From UJ101 sp965262705 (GTDB taxonomy: Bacteria; Bacteroidota; Bacteroidia; Flavobacteriales; UJ101), in the NCBI GenBank assembly GCA_965262705.1, contig OZ253556.1:992001-1056000 (forward strand): a stretch of DNA of 64,000 nt, given 5' to 3'. Positions 7,352 to 17,040 of this stretch are shown here, one piece after another (position 1 is the first letter of the stretch; the number at the start of each line of letters is the position of its first letter). The notes under the pieces are model-generated. The model worked only from the letters and a program-made list of their open reading frames with translations, did not search any database and was not told the origin of the DNA. Position numbers and translations under genes: made by a program.

Positions 7352-10300
7352 ATGAAAGCAATAGTTATAAGAAATTTAAAATGTTCTATACTAATTTTTG
7401 TTCAGTTTTTCTCATTATTGGTTTTTAGTCAACGCACTCGAATCATTACAGGGAAAGTATTATCACAAAAAGGTATGGCAGTGTTGCGGGATGTGTCCGT
7501 TTATGCCGATTCTAAAACGATTGGTTCTAAAAAAATAGGTCAAATCGGTACTATCACAGATGAAAAGGGAGAATTTAAGCTCACCCTCCCTCAAGAAGTT
7601 AAAAAACTAAATTTCAGCTATCTCGGTTTTAAAACTAAAACGATAACGCTATCGAAACAAACATATTATACTATTTACTTAGAAGAGGAAGTTGAATCGT
7701 TGCAGGAAGTGGTAATAACGGGGTATCAAAAAATAGAAAAAAGAAAATTCACGGGGGCGGTTAATGAGTTAAAAACAAAAGACATTCAACAAGTTGGAGT
7801 ATCCAATATCGGTGATTTAATACAAGGGCAGGCGGCCGGAGTTTCAGTGATTTCTCAAACGGGAGCGCCGGGAGAAATTGCTAAAATAAGAGTTAGAGGA
7901 ACTAGTTCATTGAATGCAATCCGAGATCCCTTATGGGTAGTAGATGGAATGCCATTGGCAGTTAATGATGTCCCTAATTTAAGTTATTATACTTTTGATT
8001 ACCAAGCGATTACGGATGAATTAAGAAACTATCCTATTGCTGATTTGAATATTGCCGACATAGAAAATATAACCATATTGAAAGACGCTGCCGCAACATC
8101 TATTTACGGTGCAAGGGCAGCTAATGGAGTAATCGTTATTACTACTAAAAAGGGGAAAAGAGGAAAAACAAAGGTAAACTTTTATACGAACACCTCATTT
8201 GTACAACGTCCTGATTTTAATAAGTTAAATCTTATGAACGCTTCTGATAAAGTAGATTTTGAACTATCTATGGCAAAAAGGGCTGATTTGAGTTACCTTC
8301 CTGAGCACGGAGAAATAGCTCGCATACTGAAAAACTCTGGTGAATTGGAACTTTACCGGGAAAAAGGCTTTACTGCATTAACACAAGATACTCAAAATAG
8401 TATTAATCAGTTAAGAAAACGTACAGTAAAATGGGACAAACTAATCTATCAGATCCCATATAATATTAACACTGGGGCGAGCATATCAGGAGGAAACGAA
8501 AATTCTGATTATTATTTCTCTCTGGGATATTATGATGAGAAAGGAACAACATTAGGTACTGGTTTTAAGCGAGTTAATCTAGCATTAAAAAATCATTACA
8601 CGATTTTTGATAAAATAAAAATAGGAATAAATCTACAACTTGCTCAGAACAAGAGGGAAAATTATATTAATTATTATGACGCTATGGATAATTTGTCTAC
8701 TAGTCCGTCTTACTATGCACGGCGCGTAAATCCTTATTTAAAGCCTAAAAACCCCGATGGAACCTATAAGTATGATCCGGATATATTAAAGATAGATAAA
8801 CTCAAAAATCAGGATATACCTTTTAATATCCTTGAAGAACTAACCAATACTTCGTATGGCTTAAAAACGCTATCCTTAAACAGTATTTTTGACATAAACG
8901 CCCCTATTACAAAAGGCCTCAACCTCTTTGCACAGTTAGGAATACAGACAAATAGGAGCAATGGTGAAAAGTTTGCAGATGAAGAATCTTACTATAACAG
9001 ACAAAGAGTAGGATGGACCATCACTAAAATTGGAAAAGAACGTAGGCCTTCCTTGCCGGAAAAAGGAGGAATTATTGAAAACTCTAATGAAAATTTCTCT
9101 CAATGGAATTTAAAAACTCAATTGCAATTTGATCGTATTATTTCAAACAAACACGAGATAGACGTCTTAATAGGCTCTGAACTTCGTAAAGCAAAATCTA
9201 AATCTATCTCCTCCAGAGGATTTGGATATGACCCTAAAACCTTGACAGCTAAGATTTTTTATATGGAGCCGGGACCTTATATGAAAACTTTTTATGAATT
9301 ACACGATCTAATGTATTATTTACGAAACGAAAGAGAAAACGCTTTCGCTTCGCTTTATTCCACTGCTTCCTATACATATAACAGAAAGTATACAATTTTT
9401 GGGAGTATTCGTTATGAAGGTTCTGATTTGTTTGGTGCGGATCCTAAATATAAATATTTACCAATATATGCCGTTTCCGGTGCTTGGCAGGCTTCTAAAG
9501 AGCCTTTTTTGAATAGGATAAGACCACTCACCGATCTAAAATTACGTGTTTCCTATGGTTTTCAAGGCAATATAGACCGACACACCTCGCCTTTCTTAAT
9601 CGGGAGATATGTATCAGGTGATACGGTTTTAGCTTCTGGACCTATAGAGGAGACTATTTATGTTAATAATCCGCCTAACAAAGAATTGCGATGGGAAAAA
9701 ACAGAAAATATAAACGTTGGATTGGATTTAGGACTTTTAAAAGATAAAATTCAAATTACTTTCGATGCCTATAAAAGAAAAGGGACTGATTTAATTGGAA
9801 TACAAGAAATACCTCTTGAAACTGGATTTACATCTATGAAGAAAAACGTATCTCAAATTACTAACAAAGGATTCGAGTTGGCTTTGACAACTGAAAACAT
9901 AAGGACAAAAAATTTTTCATGGATAACCGCGTTCAATTTAGCTCAAAATAAAAGTAGAGTAAAACATCACATCCCTAATGAAACAAATTATTTTCCAAGT
10001 CCGGAGGGATATCCGGTCAATGCAATATTCGCTCTCAAAACTGCTGGGTTAGACAAACGCGGAATTCCATTATTTTATAAAGACGACCAAAAGGTAAGTC
10101 TTGTAGAATTTTTTGATTTACAAAAGGGGGTTGGTTGGTTTGGTGATATTACATTTAAATCAGGATTATCAAGCAACGAAATAAAAGAACTTTTTACTTA
10201 CGTCGGGGATGCTGAACCTGAATACATTGGGGGAATGACTAATAGGATCTTTTATAAAAATTTCGATCTGACGGTATCTTGCCACTTTAATTTGGCACAA

Positions 10301-10723
10301 ACCGTAAGGCGGCCTCCACCCTATCCTATTGCAAACGTAGATAGGGGAAGCAACTATTCCAAAGATATTTTACAAGCGCATCCTGGGGGAAATTTACCCG
10401 CTATTATTCCAGAGGATTCTCCAGAGCACGCTTGGTTCGATTCTGCCGACATGTTTAATTTGTATCATGCTTATAAGTACTTAGACCTATGGACACGAAA
10501 AATGAACTATTTGCGTATATCCTCCATCCGATTGGGGTTTACTTTACCTAAAAATATAACTAAAAAACTAGGTATGAATCAACTTAGATTAAATGTAGAA
10601 GCCCGGAATCCATTTGTTTTCAGTTCTGATTATAACGGATATTTTGACCCTGAAACCTATGGGAATTCTTATGCACAACCGATTGCTAAATCTATTAGTC
10701 TAGGATTAAATGTTACTTTTTAA
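7352..10723 (+). CDS. SusC/RagA-family TonB-linked outer-membrane protein
   Basis: 1,123 residues. Signal peptide MKAIVIRNLKCSILIFVQFF...FSQ, then a carboxypeptidase-regulatory-like domain (about residues 30-110, ending in VVITGYQKIEKR), a plug domain with SusC hallmarks (DPLWVVDGMPL near 195, ILKDAAATSIYGARAANG near 240) and a C-terminal beta barrel. It imports a bulky substrate through the outer membrane with its SusD partner and TonB energy. susD starts 13 bp after the stop. An S9 peptidase follows, so a peptide rather than glycan substrate is plausible; no glycosidase is nearby. Confidence 0.95.
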   Translation: MKAIVIRNLKCSILIFVQFFSLLVFSQRTRIITGKVLSQKGMAVLRDVSVYADSKTIGSKKIGQIGTITDEKGEFKLTLPQEVKKLNFSYLGFKTKTITLSKQTYYTIYLEEEVESLQEVVITGYQKIEKRKFTGAVNELKTKDIQQVGVSNIGDLIQGQAAGVSVISQTGAPGEIAKIRVRGTSSLNAIRDPLWVVDGMPLAVNDVPNLSYYTFDYQAITDELRNYPIADLNIADIENITILKDAAATSIYGARAANGVIVITTKKGKRGKTKVNFYTNTSFVQRPDFNKLNLMNASDKVDFELSMAKRADLSYLPEHGEIARILKNSGELELYREKGFTALTQDTQNSINQLRKRTVKWDKLIYQIPYNINTGASISGGNENSDYYFSLGYYDEKGTTLGTGFKRVNLALKNHYTIFDKIKIGINLQLAQNKRENYINYYDAMDNLSTSPSYYARRVNPYLKPKNPDGTYKYDPDILKIDKLKNQDIPFNILEELTNTSYGLKTLSLNSIFDINAPITKGLNLFAQLGIQTNRSNGEKFADEESYYNRQRVGWTITKIGKERRPSLPEKGGIIENSNENFSQWNLKTQLQFDRIISNKHEIDVLIGSELRKAKSKSISSRGFGYDPKTLTAKIFYMEPGPYMKTFYELHDLMYYLRNERENAFASLYSTASYTYNRKYTIFGSIRYEGSDLFGADPKYKYLPIYAVSGAWQASKEPFLNRIRPLTDLKLRVSYGFQGNIDRHTSPFLIGRYVSGDTVLASGPIEETIYVNNPPNKELRWEKTENINVGLDLGLLKDKIQITFDAYKRKGTDLIGIQEIPLETGFTSMKKNVSQITNKGFELALTTENIRTKNFSWITAFNLAQNKSRVKHHIPNETNYFPSPEGYPVNAIFALKTAGLDKRGIPLFYKDDQKVSLVEFFDLQKGVGWFGDITFKSGLSSNEIKELFTYVGDAEPEYIGGMTNRIFYKNFDLTVSCHFNLAQTVRRPPPYPIANVDRGSNYSKDILQAHPGGNLPAIIPEDSPEHAWFDSADMFNLYHAYKYLDLWTRKMNYLRISSIRLGFTLPKNITKKLGMNQLRLNVEARNPFVFSSDYNGYFDPETYGNSYAQPIAKSISLGLNVTF

Positions 10724-10736
10724 AATATATGAAAAA

Positions 10737-12125
10737 ATGAAAATAAAAAAACTTATTTTAACGCTACCCTTATTATTAATCTTTATAGACTGTGATAACT
10801 TTCTGGATATACAGCCCAAAGGAGAAGTTATCCCCGAAACTTTAGAAGACTTCAGGGCATTAATGACCAATGCTTACAGAGAAAATAGCTTTGCAACATC
10901 CAACCTTAATTTAAATATTATGTTTAGGACCGACCAAATAAAATACATTCCTGAGAAAGACGATTCTGGGGATATTAAATACCATTACCTATGGAATGAT
11001 GATGTTTCTTATCCTTATCAGAGTTTTTATAAGATTATATTTTTAGTCAATCATATCTTGCACAAAGGCAACGAAGTGATAAAACCCTCATCTGAAAAAG
11101 AACAATTAATAGGAGAAGCGCTCGCTCTTAGGGCTTATACGTATTTTATTCTGGTCAACCTTTATGGAAAACCATATAATGTTGAAACTGCTGCTTCTGA
11201 TATTGGAGTGCCCTTAGTTCTTGAGGCAGATATGACGCGGGATTTTAAGCCTCAATCGGTTCAAAAGGTGTATGATCAGATATTAATTGACATGGAAGCA
11301 TCTCAAGACCATTTAAATAAATCTGTACCGGCTGATCATACACCTTTTGAAAAGACAGAAACAGGGTTAAATTATCGATTTTCTATTGTTGCTTTATATG
11401 CAATGAAAGCGCGAGTGAATTTGTATATGAAACGATATGAAACGGCGGTCGAAAATGCTGATAAGGCACTATCTATAAAAAATACTCTTGTAAATTTTAA
11501 TAAGGAGGAAGACTTTACTTGGAGCGACATTCCAGACGCACAAGATTCTCAAGAGAATCTACTAGCCTTACAAGTACAAACCATTGTTAAGCTGCCCTCT
11601 AATCTTTATGTATCAGAACATCTTCTTAATCTTTATGATCAAAGCGATGTTAGAGGTTATATCTATTATTACAAAGAAAAAGAAGAAGATGAAAATATGA
11701 AAATTTTAAAATTATCGAGCTATATTGAGAGTTATTCTTATGTGCATGAAAGTTCCTTTTTTAGAGTGGGTGAGCTATATTTAAATAAAGCAGAAGCCTT
11801 ATTGTATATGGGGTCAATATCAGAGTCTAAAACAGTGCTTTTAGAATTGATTAAGAATCGATATAACACAGCAAATATAAATGATAAGATAAATGTCATT
11901 AAAACAATGGATAAAGAGGCTTACATAGCCGAATTATTTGCCGAAAGGGAGAGAGAATTAGCCTTTGAAGGGCATCGATGGTTTGATTTGAGAAGAACAA
12001 CACAAAAAGAAATTCATCATGTTTATGAAGGGAAAGATTATATCTTACATGAAAATGATTCTCGATATACCCTTCCTTTTCCTAAAGAAGCTATATTAAT
12101 AAATCCATTCTTAAACCCATCCTAG
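10737..12125 (+). CDS. SusD/RagB-family nutrient-binding lipoprotein
   Basis: About 462 residues from ATG 10737. The frame extends upstream to 10710, inside susC, but the signal peptide MKIKKLILTLPLLLIFIDC begins at 10737 and ends in a Cys, followed by DNFLDIQPKGE, the standard SusD N-terminus. The C-terminal block ERERELAFEGHRWFDLRR is diagnostic of the family, and TPR-like helices lie between. Asp at -1 of the lipobox (FIDC) is unusual. It caps the SusC barrel on the cell surface and captures substrate. Confidence 0.95.
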   Translation: MKIKKLILTLPLLLIFIDCDNFLDIQPKGEVIPETLEDFRALMTNAYRENSFATSNLNLNIMFRTDQIKYIPEKDDSGDIKYHYLWNDDVSYPYQSFYKIIFLVNHILHKGNEVIKPSSEKEQLIGEALALRAYTYFILVNLYGKPYNVETAASDIGVPLVLEADMTRDFKPQSVQKVYDQILIDMEASQDHLNKSVPADHTPFEKTETGLNYRFSIVALYAMKARVNLYMKRYETAVENADKALSIKNTLVNFNKEEDFTWSDIPDAQDSQENLLALQVQTIVKLPSNLYVSEHLLNLYDQSDVRGYIYYYKEKEEDENMKILKLSSYIESYSYVHESSFFRVGELYLNKAEALLYMGSISESKTVLLELIKNRYNTANINDKINVIKTMDKEAYIAELFAERERELAFEGHRWFDLRRTTQKEIHHVYEGKDYILHENDSRYTLPFPKEAILINPFLNPS

Positions 12126-12272
12126 GATAAGTTTGGAAAATTTACACTTTTCTTTTTAGGGATTTATATATTTGTAATAGGATTAAAAAAATTAGTTATT
12201 AAATGAATACATTACGCTATAGAATAGAAATTTAGAATTATCATCAAAAATAGTATTGATTATACTGAGACG

Positions 12273-12333
12273 TTTAGCTTACGCTGACTTACATTTACAA
12301 AAGGTACTTTCATACAAGTCAGCGTAAGCTAAA
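12273..12333. repeat. 18-bp perfect inverted repeat made of the AGCTTACGCTGACTT motif
   Basis: Arm TTTAGCTTACGCTGACTT at 12273-12290 is the exact reverse complement of 12316-12333, with a 25-bp loop. The same motif, single, is nested in several MITEs (for example 5951-5974 and 47060-47084). It lies between susD and the S9 peptidase gene. No T-run follows, so it is not an obvious terminator. Confidence 0.7.
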
Positions 12334-12390
12334 TATCTCCTAAGTTGAAAGTTTAACCATAAGTTAATATTATTCTCAATAATATTTTAA

Positions 12391-12398
12391 TAAATTTG
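12391..12398 (+). promoter_or_regulatory. Candidate -7 promoter box of the S9 peptidase gene (copy 1)
   Basis: TAAATTTG fits the Bacteroidota -7 consensus TAnnTTTG and lies 26 bp before the ATG. The -33 element is not clear. The equivalent region of copy 2 differs. Confidence 0.4.
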
Positions 12399-12423
12399 AA
12401 TATTAATCTTAATTTACTTTAAA

Positions 12424-14847
12424 ATGAAAAAAATATTGCTTTGCTTTTTTTTAATAACGCTATTGTTTAAGGAAATTCATGCACAAAATAACCTAGACTA
12501 CCAAATGCCTGATCCGGCTATCCTTGACTTAGCAGATGTAACTCTTCCTCCGTCTATTTTTACTGATGAAAAAGCAGAAAATGCTTTTATGGTTTATAAA
12601 GACCGATACAAAAGTATCTCTGAATTATCGAATAAAGAACTCAAACTTGCCGGACTTAGAATAAATCCTCAAACCAATATTGGAAGCAGGACTAAGTATT
12701 ATTTTAAAATTACTTATTACAATTTAAAAACGGCAGTAGAATCAGAAATAAACAATTTGCCTAAAAACGGTAAGTTTTCAATGTTTACTTGGTCTCCAGA
12801 TCAGTCAAAACTAGCCTTTACCAATACGACCAACAAAGGAGTCGAACTTTGGGTAATTGATGTAAAAAATAGACAAGCCAAAAAATTAACTTCTGATAAT
12901 CTCAATGCTAATCTTGGCAGACCCTTCTCTTGGTATTCTGATAACAACGCTTTGTTAATTAAAGTATTACCAAAAGATAGAAAAGCATTGATAGAAAATC
13001 AGACGAGTATCCCTACAGGACCCATCATTTCTGAGAGCGTTGGTAAATTAGCACAAAATCGTACCTATCAAGACTTGCTAAAAAGTAAAAATGATGTATT
13101 CAATTTTGAACAATTGGTCTATTCTGAAATAAAAAAGATAACATTAAATGGAAACATAACAGATTGGGCACCAAAGGCTATGTATGGTGGTATGAGTTTT
13201 TCCCCGGATGGAAACTATGTTGTAATTGTTGAAATAAAAAAACCGTTTTCATATATCGTTCCCTATTCACGTTTTCCATTTACTGAAACCGTTTTTGACC
13301 GCTCAGGAAAGAAGATCAAACAAATTCTTGAGGCGCAATTGGAAGAAGACCGTCCTAAAGGATTTATGTCTGTCCGAAAAGGAATCCGTAACATTAAATG
13401 GCGTCCAGATAAGCCCGCAACTTTATACTGGATAGAAGCGCTAGACGGAGGTGATAGTCAAAAAAAGGCGGCGTTTAGAGACGAGGTTTATCAACTTGAT
13501 GCGCCTTTTAATACAAATAAAAAATTCTTACTAAAGACCATTGATCGATTTGCTGGAATTGACTGGGGTACAGATAACTTAGCCGTTGCCTATGATTATT
13601 GGTGGACCAACCGCAATACAAGCAGATATTTATTTAATCCGTCTAAACCTCAACAAGAACCAAAACGTTTTTACAGCAAAAATTATCAGGATAAATATAA
13701 TGAACCTGGTACGTTCTTAACCAAGAGAAATCAATGGGGTAGACAACAATTAGCAGTCAGTAAAAACAAATTATTTCTAATTGGCGATGGATATTCTAAG
13801 GAGGGCATCTTGCCTTTTATAGACGAATTCAGCATAAAACAATTGAAAAGCAAGCGGCTTTGGCGTGCTTCAAAAGGAGATAAACTAGAGCAAATCGTAG
13901 ATGTTATTAATTTGAAAAAAGGTATTGTTTTAGAAAGAATCGAATCTAAAAATGACTACCCGAATTACTTCTTTCGAAATATTTATTCAAAACACGCTAA
14001 ACCAGAGCAAAAGACGTTCTTTAAGAATCCATTTGAGGTACTAAAAAATATACATAAAGAAGTTATCAAATACAAGCGTGCAGATGGAGTTGAGTTATCA
14101 GCTACTTTATATTTACCACCCAATTATAATAGAAAAGAAAAACTACCTATGTTAATGTGGGCTTATCCAAGAGAATTCAAAGATAACTTAACTGCCGGGC
14201 AAATCACATCATCGCCTAATGAATTTACTTATCCATGGTATGGGTCGCCTATTTTTTGGGTGATGAGAGGGTATGCTGTATTGGATGATGCATCATTCCC
14301 TATTATAGGAGAAGGTGATAAAGAGCCTAATGATACGTTTATTCCTCAACTGGTTGAAGATGCAAAAGCAGCCATTGATGCCGTAGATAAGTTAGGTTAC
14401 ATCAACCGAAATCGAGTTGCGGTAGGCGGGCATTCTTATGGCGCATTCATGGTAGCCAACCTTTTGACGCACTCCGACCTTTTCACGGCAGGAATTGCAC
14501 GGAGTGGTGCTTACAATCGAACCTTAACCCCATTTGGGTTTCAGTCTGAAGAACGAAATTACTGGGAAACTCCTGAGGTTTACAATACCATGTCACCTTT
14601 CCAGAATGCTAACAAAATGAAACACCCTCTTCTATTGATTCATGGCGGTGAGGATAACAATTCGGGGACCTATACTATGCAAAGTAAGCGATATTTTAAT
14701 GCATTAAAAGGATTGGGGGCTATTTCCCGGTTGGTTATCCTTCCCAAAGAAGCTCATGGCTATAAGGCGAAAGAGTCTGTTATGCATATGCTTTGGGAAC
14801 AAGACCAATGGTTAGAGAAATACGTGAAAAATAAAAAAATGAATTAA
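12424..14847 (+). CDS. S9 prolyl-oligopeptidase-family serine peptidase, copy 1
   Basis: 807 residues. Signal peptide MKKILLCFFLITLLFKEIHAQ, then a beta-propeller region (for example FTWSPDQSKLAF near 120 and MSFSPDGNYVVI near 258), then the alpha/beta hydrolase domain. The nucleophile Ser671 lies in GGHSYGAF; HGGEDNNSG gives the Asp region and EAHGY the His. Probably a periplasmic or outer-membrane-associated peptidase acting on short peptides, which fits its place after susC-susD. Copy 2 at 55833-58256 differs at only one residue (Asn661 here, Asp there). Stop is followed by an IS end. Confidence 0.92.
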   Translation: MKKILLCFFLITLLFKEIHAQNNLDYQMPDPAILDLADVTLPPSIFTDEKAENAFMVYKDRYKSISELSNKELKLAGLRINPQTNIGSRTKYYFKITYYNLKTAVESEINNLPKNGKFSMFTWSPDQSKLAFTNTTNKGVELWVIDVKNRQAKKLTSDNLNANLGRPFSWYSDNNALLIKVLPKDRKALIENQTSIPTGPIISESVGKLAQNRTYQDLLKSKNDVFNFEQLVYSEIKKITLNGNITDWAPKAMYGGMSFSPDGNYVVIVEIKKPFSYIVPYSRFPFTETVFDRSGKKIKQILEAQLEEDRPKGFMSVRKGIRNIKWRPDKPATLYWIEALDGGDSQKKAAFRDEVYQLDAPFNTNKKFLLKTIDRFAGIDWGTDNLAVAYDYWWTNRNTSRYLFNPSKPQQEPKRFYSKNYQDKYNEPGTFLTKRNQWGRQQLAVSKNKLFLIGDGYSKEGILPFIDEFSIKQLKSKRLWRASKGDKLEQIVDVINLKKGIVLERIESKNDYPNYFFRNIYSKHAKPEQKTFFKNPFEVLKNIHKEVIKYKRADGVELSATLYLPPNYNRKEKLPMLMWAYPREFKDNLTAGQITSSPNEFTYPWYGSPIFWVMRGYAVLDDASFPIIGEGDKEPNDTFIPQLVEDAKAAIDAVDKLGYINRNRVAVGGHSYGAFMVANLLTHSDLFTAGIARSGAYNRTLTPFGFQSEERNYWETPEVYNTMSPFQNANKMKHPLLLIHGGEDNNSGTYTMQSKRYFNALKGLGAISRLVILPKEAHGYKAKESVMHMLWEQDQWLEKYVKNKKMN

Positions 14848-14862
14848 TTTTTATCAATTAAG

Positions 14863-15180
14863 ACTGTTGCAAGGGAATAAAAGATTAGATATAAAAGAAG
14901 TGGTACTAAGCGGTTATTTTATCTAAAAAGATAGTCTATTTATGTCATGAAAATATATCATCATCCTACCTTAATTGATAGTATTTGTGATTTACGCACA
15001 AGGAAGATAAAAAAGTCTTTTTTCACTCAGTTAAATAGGTTGTTAGACTGGGAAAAAATAAGTAAAATAATAGGGGGCATTATAATAAGGGAAAAAGCGC
15101 TACAGTTAGTCCGGGTTATGATGGTTTATTTAGAGGTTGCTGAACTTGTAGAAGTATTATTTTGTGTGTGATGAACAATA
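14863..15180 (+). pseudogene. IS5-family element, 5' remnant
   Basis: Begins with the IS end TTAAGACTGTTGCAAGG right after the S9 peptidase stop and encodes the first part of the transposase from ATG 14947 (MKIYHHPTLIDSICDLRTRK), nearly identical to the copy at 23.2-24.5 kb. The frame shifts after DWEKI and the sequence stops matching near 15180, inside a region resembling the REP-like palindrome that also interrupts the other copy. The rest is deleted. Confidence 0.8.
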
Positions 15181-15389
15181 CTTAATCTGACAGACATTTA
15201 TTCATTACTGTTTTTTTAAGCTTTGTTCAAAGTTATTAAAATTTTCTAACGCCTATTGGGCGAAAATTCCTATTCCATGCCCTTTTTAATTGAGGTCGTT
15301 CAAGAGGGTTTTTATTGTTGATCTCCAAAGACTAAATTTTGGCTATTTTGACAGGGGGTTACTCAGTACTTTGACTAGGCTCAGTAACC

Positions 15390-15640
15390 ACTTTTCGAAA
15401 ATGGTCATGCAGCCAAACACTTCTTACTACGCTCGGGCGGATAAAAACGCCTTTCTTTTTTAATTCATTAATCACACGTAATGGTCTATAAGTTGGTTGG
15501 TCTATGACCAATTCAACAAGTTGTTTTGCTATCTCTTTAAATCTTAACTATTGCATTTTATCGGCATTTTAATGGCGTTCTTTCAACTCTTAAAATAAGC
15601 CTTTCACGACTAAAGTATATCTAATTTTCATTATTGTTAT
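15390..15640 (-). pseudogene. IS481-like transposase, N-terminal remnant
   Basis: On the minus strand the sequence reads RFKEIAKQLVELVIDQPTYR, then VINELKKKGVFIRPSVVRSV and WLHDHF, the N-terminal helix-turn-helix region of IS481-type transposases. It is cut at about 15390 by a REP-like repeat (GTACTTTGACTAGGCTCAG, 15366-15384). Around it, 15181-15780 holds no intact gene. Confidence 0.6.
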
Positions 15641-15727
15641 TGCTTTGTAAATGGGGTAAAAAATATCTGGTTATTTCCCTATATTTTTCTGCTATTAGCT
15701 TTTTTGTTATCCGGGTGTTGACATATA

Positions 15728-15766
15728 AAGTTCTCTTGTGTTTAAAGCACAAACACAAGAGAACTT
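15728..15766. terminator. Strong hairpin after the C10 protease gene
   Basis: Perfect 16-bp stem (arms 15728-15743 and 15751-15766, AAGTTCTCTTGTGTTT) with a 7-bp loop, 15 bp beyond the protease stop codon. The T-run on the minus strand is short (ACTTTATATG), so efficiency as an intrinsic terminator is uncertain. Confidence 0.6.
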
Positions 15767-15780
15767 AAATTTGTTTATTG

Positions 15781-17040
15781 CTAGTGATTTGGCGTAACAG
15801 AAATCATTTGCTTCTCATATTTGAAATCTATTTCAGGTGCTTTCCAATAATCATAAGTACACCATCCATCACTTCCAGATTGACGTCCCCATCCCCAATT
15901 CATATGAATATACTTTGTAGTTTTTACTTTACTTTTTTCCCATTGGGTTATTTCTTTGTACCCGTCTCCTACCCAAGCATGTCCCTGCGAGTAATTCCAG
16001 CTCAATATCCATCTCCATCTTCTAAACCACCGTTGAGCTCTTGTTTGAGCTTTTCTTTTGGAAAAACCTTTTAGATATACTGGGTTGGAATTATTAATAG
16101 ACTTTTTAAAGCCTTCGTAGCTATAAATTGAATGAGTCTTGTAACCAGCGTTTTTAAAGTATTTAACCGCATTTTTAACATTTGAGCCTGATCCCGTTAC
16201 TCCATAATTCATATTTACACCTACCCCAATATCATGTAGAAGCTTTGCAGTTTCGTCGCTTGCTGCATCACTGTCAAAGTTTGAATTTATTTTATTCCAA
16301 TTATAATTTTTTATGGTATTTTTTTGATGATAGTTCATAATTTGTCCTATAGCTATTGCAACGCATCCTACGAGTGTAGATGTTCCATTATGTTTAGGGC
16401 AATATTTGTTATATGGTGCTCTTTGATTCCAGTAAGTAGATAATAAGGGTCCTTTTTCCTCCTTGGTTTCTTCCAAATGTTCAACAACAGCCCCATGATC
16501 TGTTCCTCCCGTTTCACGACCATGACCCAAGGATCCGTATTCGTTTTCATTTAGGCTATAATTTGCTGCCGTCCTGTCTTTTGGTTGTGAATTAATAAAT
16601 TCTTCGATGTAATTTACTAGTCCGGGATTTACATTTTTCTTTTCGAACTTTTCGGTTGAATAAAACAGTACTGGAGGATTATCTACATTTTCTATATTGC
16701 TGATTAGTGCATAACCATTTTGTTTGAAAGCCACTAATTTTAGTAAGGGTTTGTCATTCTGATCATTTAAACTATATATGGTGTCAATTGTGTTTCTAGA
16801 ATAGTCATTTAAGCTTCGATTAGACCTCCCTTTCACGCTATTGATTTTTTTTGAAAAATGCTCATTTAAGAAAGATATAGCCGATTGTACCTTTCCCACC
16901 TCTGGACTATTTGTAACGACACTTTCATTTTTTTTATTAATTTTAAGCCCTGAAGAAGTAATTTCTTCTTCTGTTTCACAACCTATAAAGAGAATAGATA
17001 TGAATAAACTAAACCAAATACTTTTTAACATATTTTTCAT
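15781..17040 (-). CDS. C10-family (streptopain-like) cysteine protease, lipoprotein
   Basis: 419 residues. Signal peptide with lipobox (MKNMLKSIW...LFIGC) predicts a membrane-anchored or surface enzyme. Residues about 40-150 form a Spi/propeptide-like inhibitory region. The catalytic Cys is in LVGCVAIAIGQIMNYH (near residue 226) and the catalytic His in SQGHAWVGDGY (near 357), followed by MNWGWG, as in SpeB and Porphyromonas PrtT. A secreted protein-degrading virulence or nutrition factor is the likely role. A hairpin follows the stop. Its 5' end overlaps, on the opposite strand, the gene starting at 17000. Confidence 0.92.
   Translation of the reverse strand: MKNMLKSIWFSLFISILFIGCETEEEITSSGLKINKKNESVVTNSPEVGKVQSAISFLNEHFSKKINSVKGRSNRSLNDYSRNTIDTIYSLNDQNDKPLLKLVAFKQNGYALISNIENVDNPPVLFYSTEKFEKKNVNPGLVNYIEEFINSQPKDRTAANYSLNENEYGSLGHGRETGGTDHGAVVEHLEETKEEKGPLLSTYWNQRAPYNKYCPKHNGTSTLVGCVAIAIGQIMNYHQKNTIKNYNWNKINSNFDSDAASDETAKLLHDIGVGVNMNYGVTGSGSNVKNAVKYFKNAGYKTHSIYSYEGFKKSINNSNPVYLKGFSKRKAQTRAQRWFRRWRWILSWNYSQGHAWVGDGYKEITQWEKSKVKTTKYIHMNWGWGRQSGSDGWCTYDYWKAPEIDFKYEKQMISVTPNH

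Noticed and set aside
14863..15180. Intact small gene of 74 residues after S9 peptidase copy 1
   Set aside because: Its first half is the IS5-family transposase N-terminus and the rest is out of frame; it is a remnant.
16368..16550. 60-residue minus-strand ORF inside the C10 protease gene
   Set aside because: Alternative frame of the protease coding strand; the protease frame carries all catalytic motifs.
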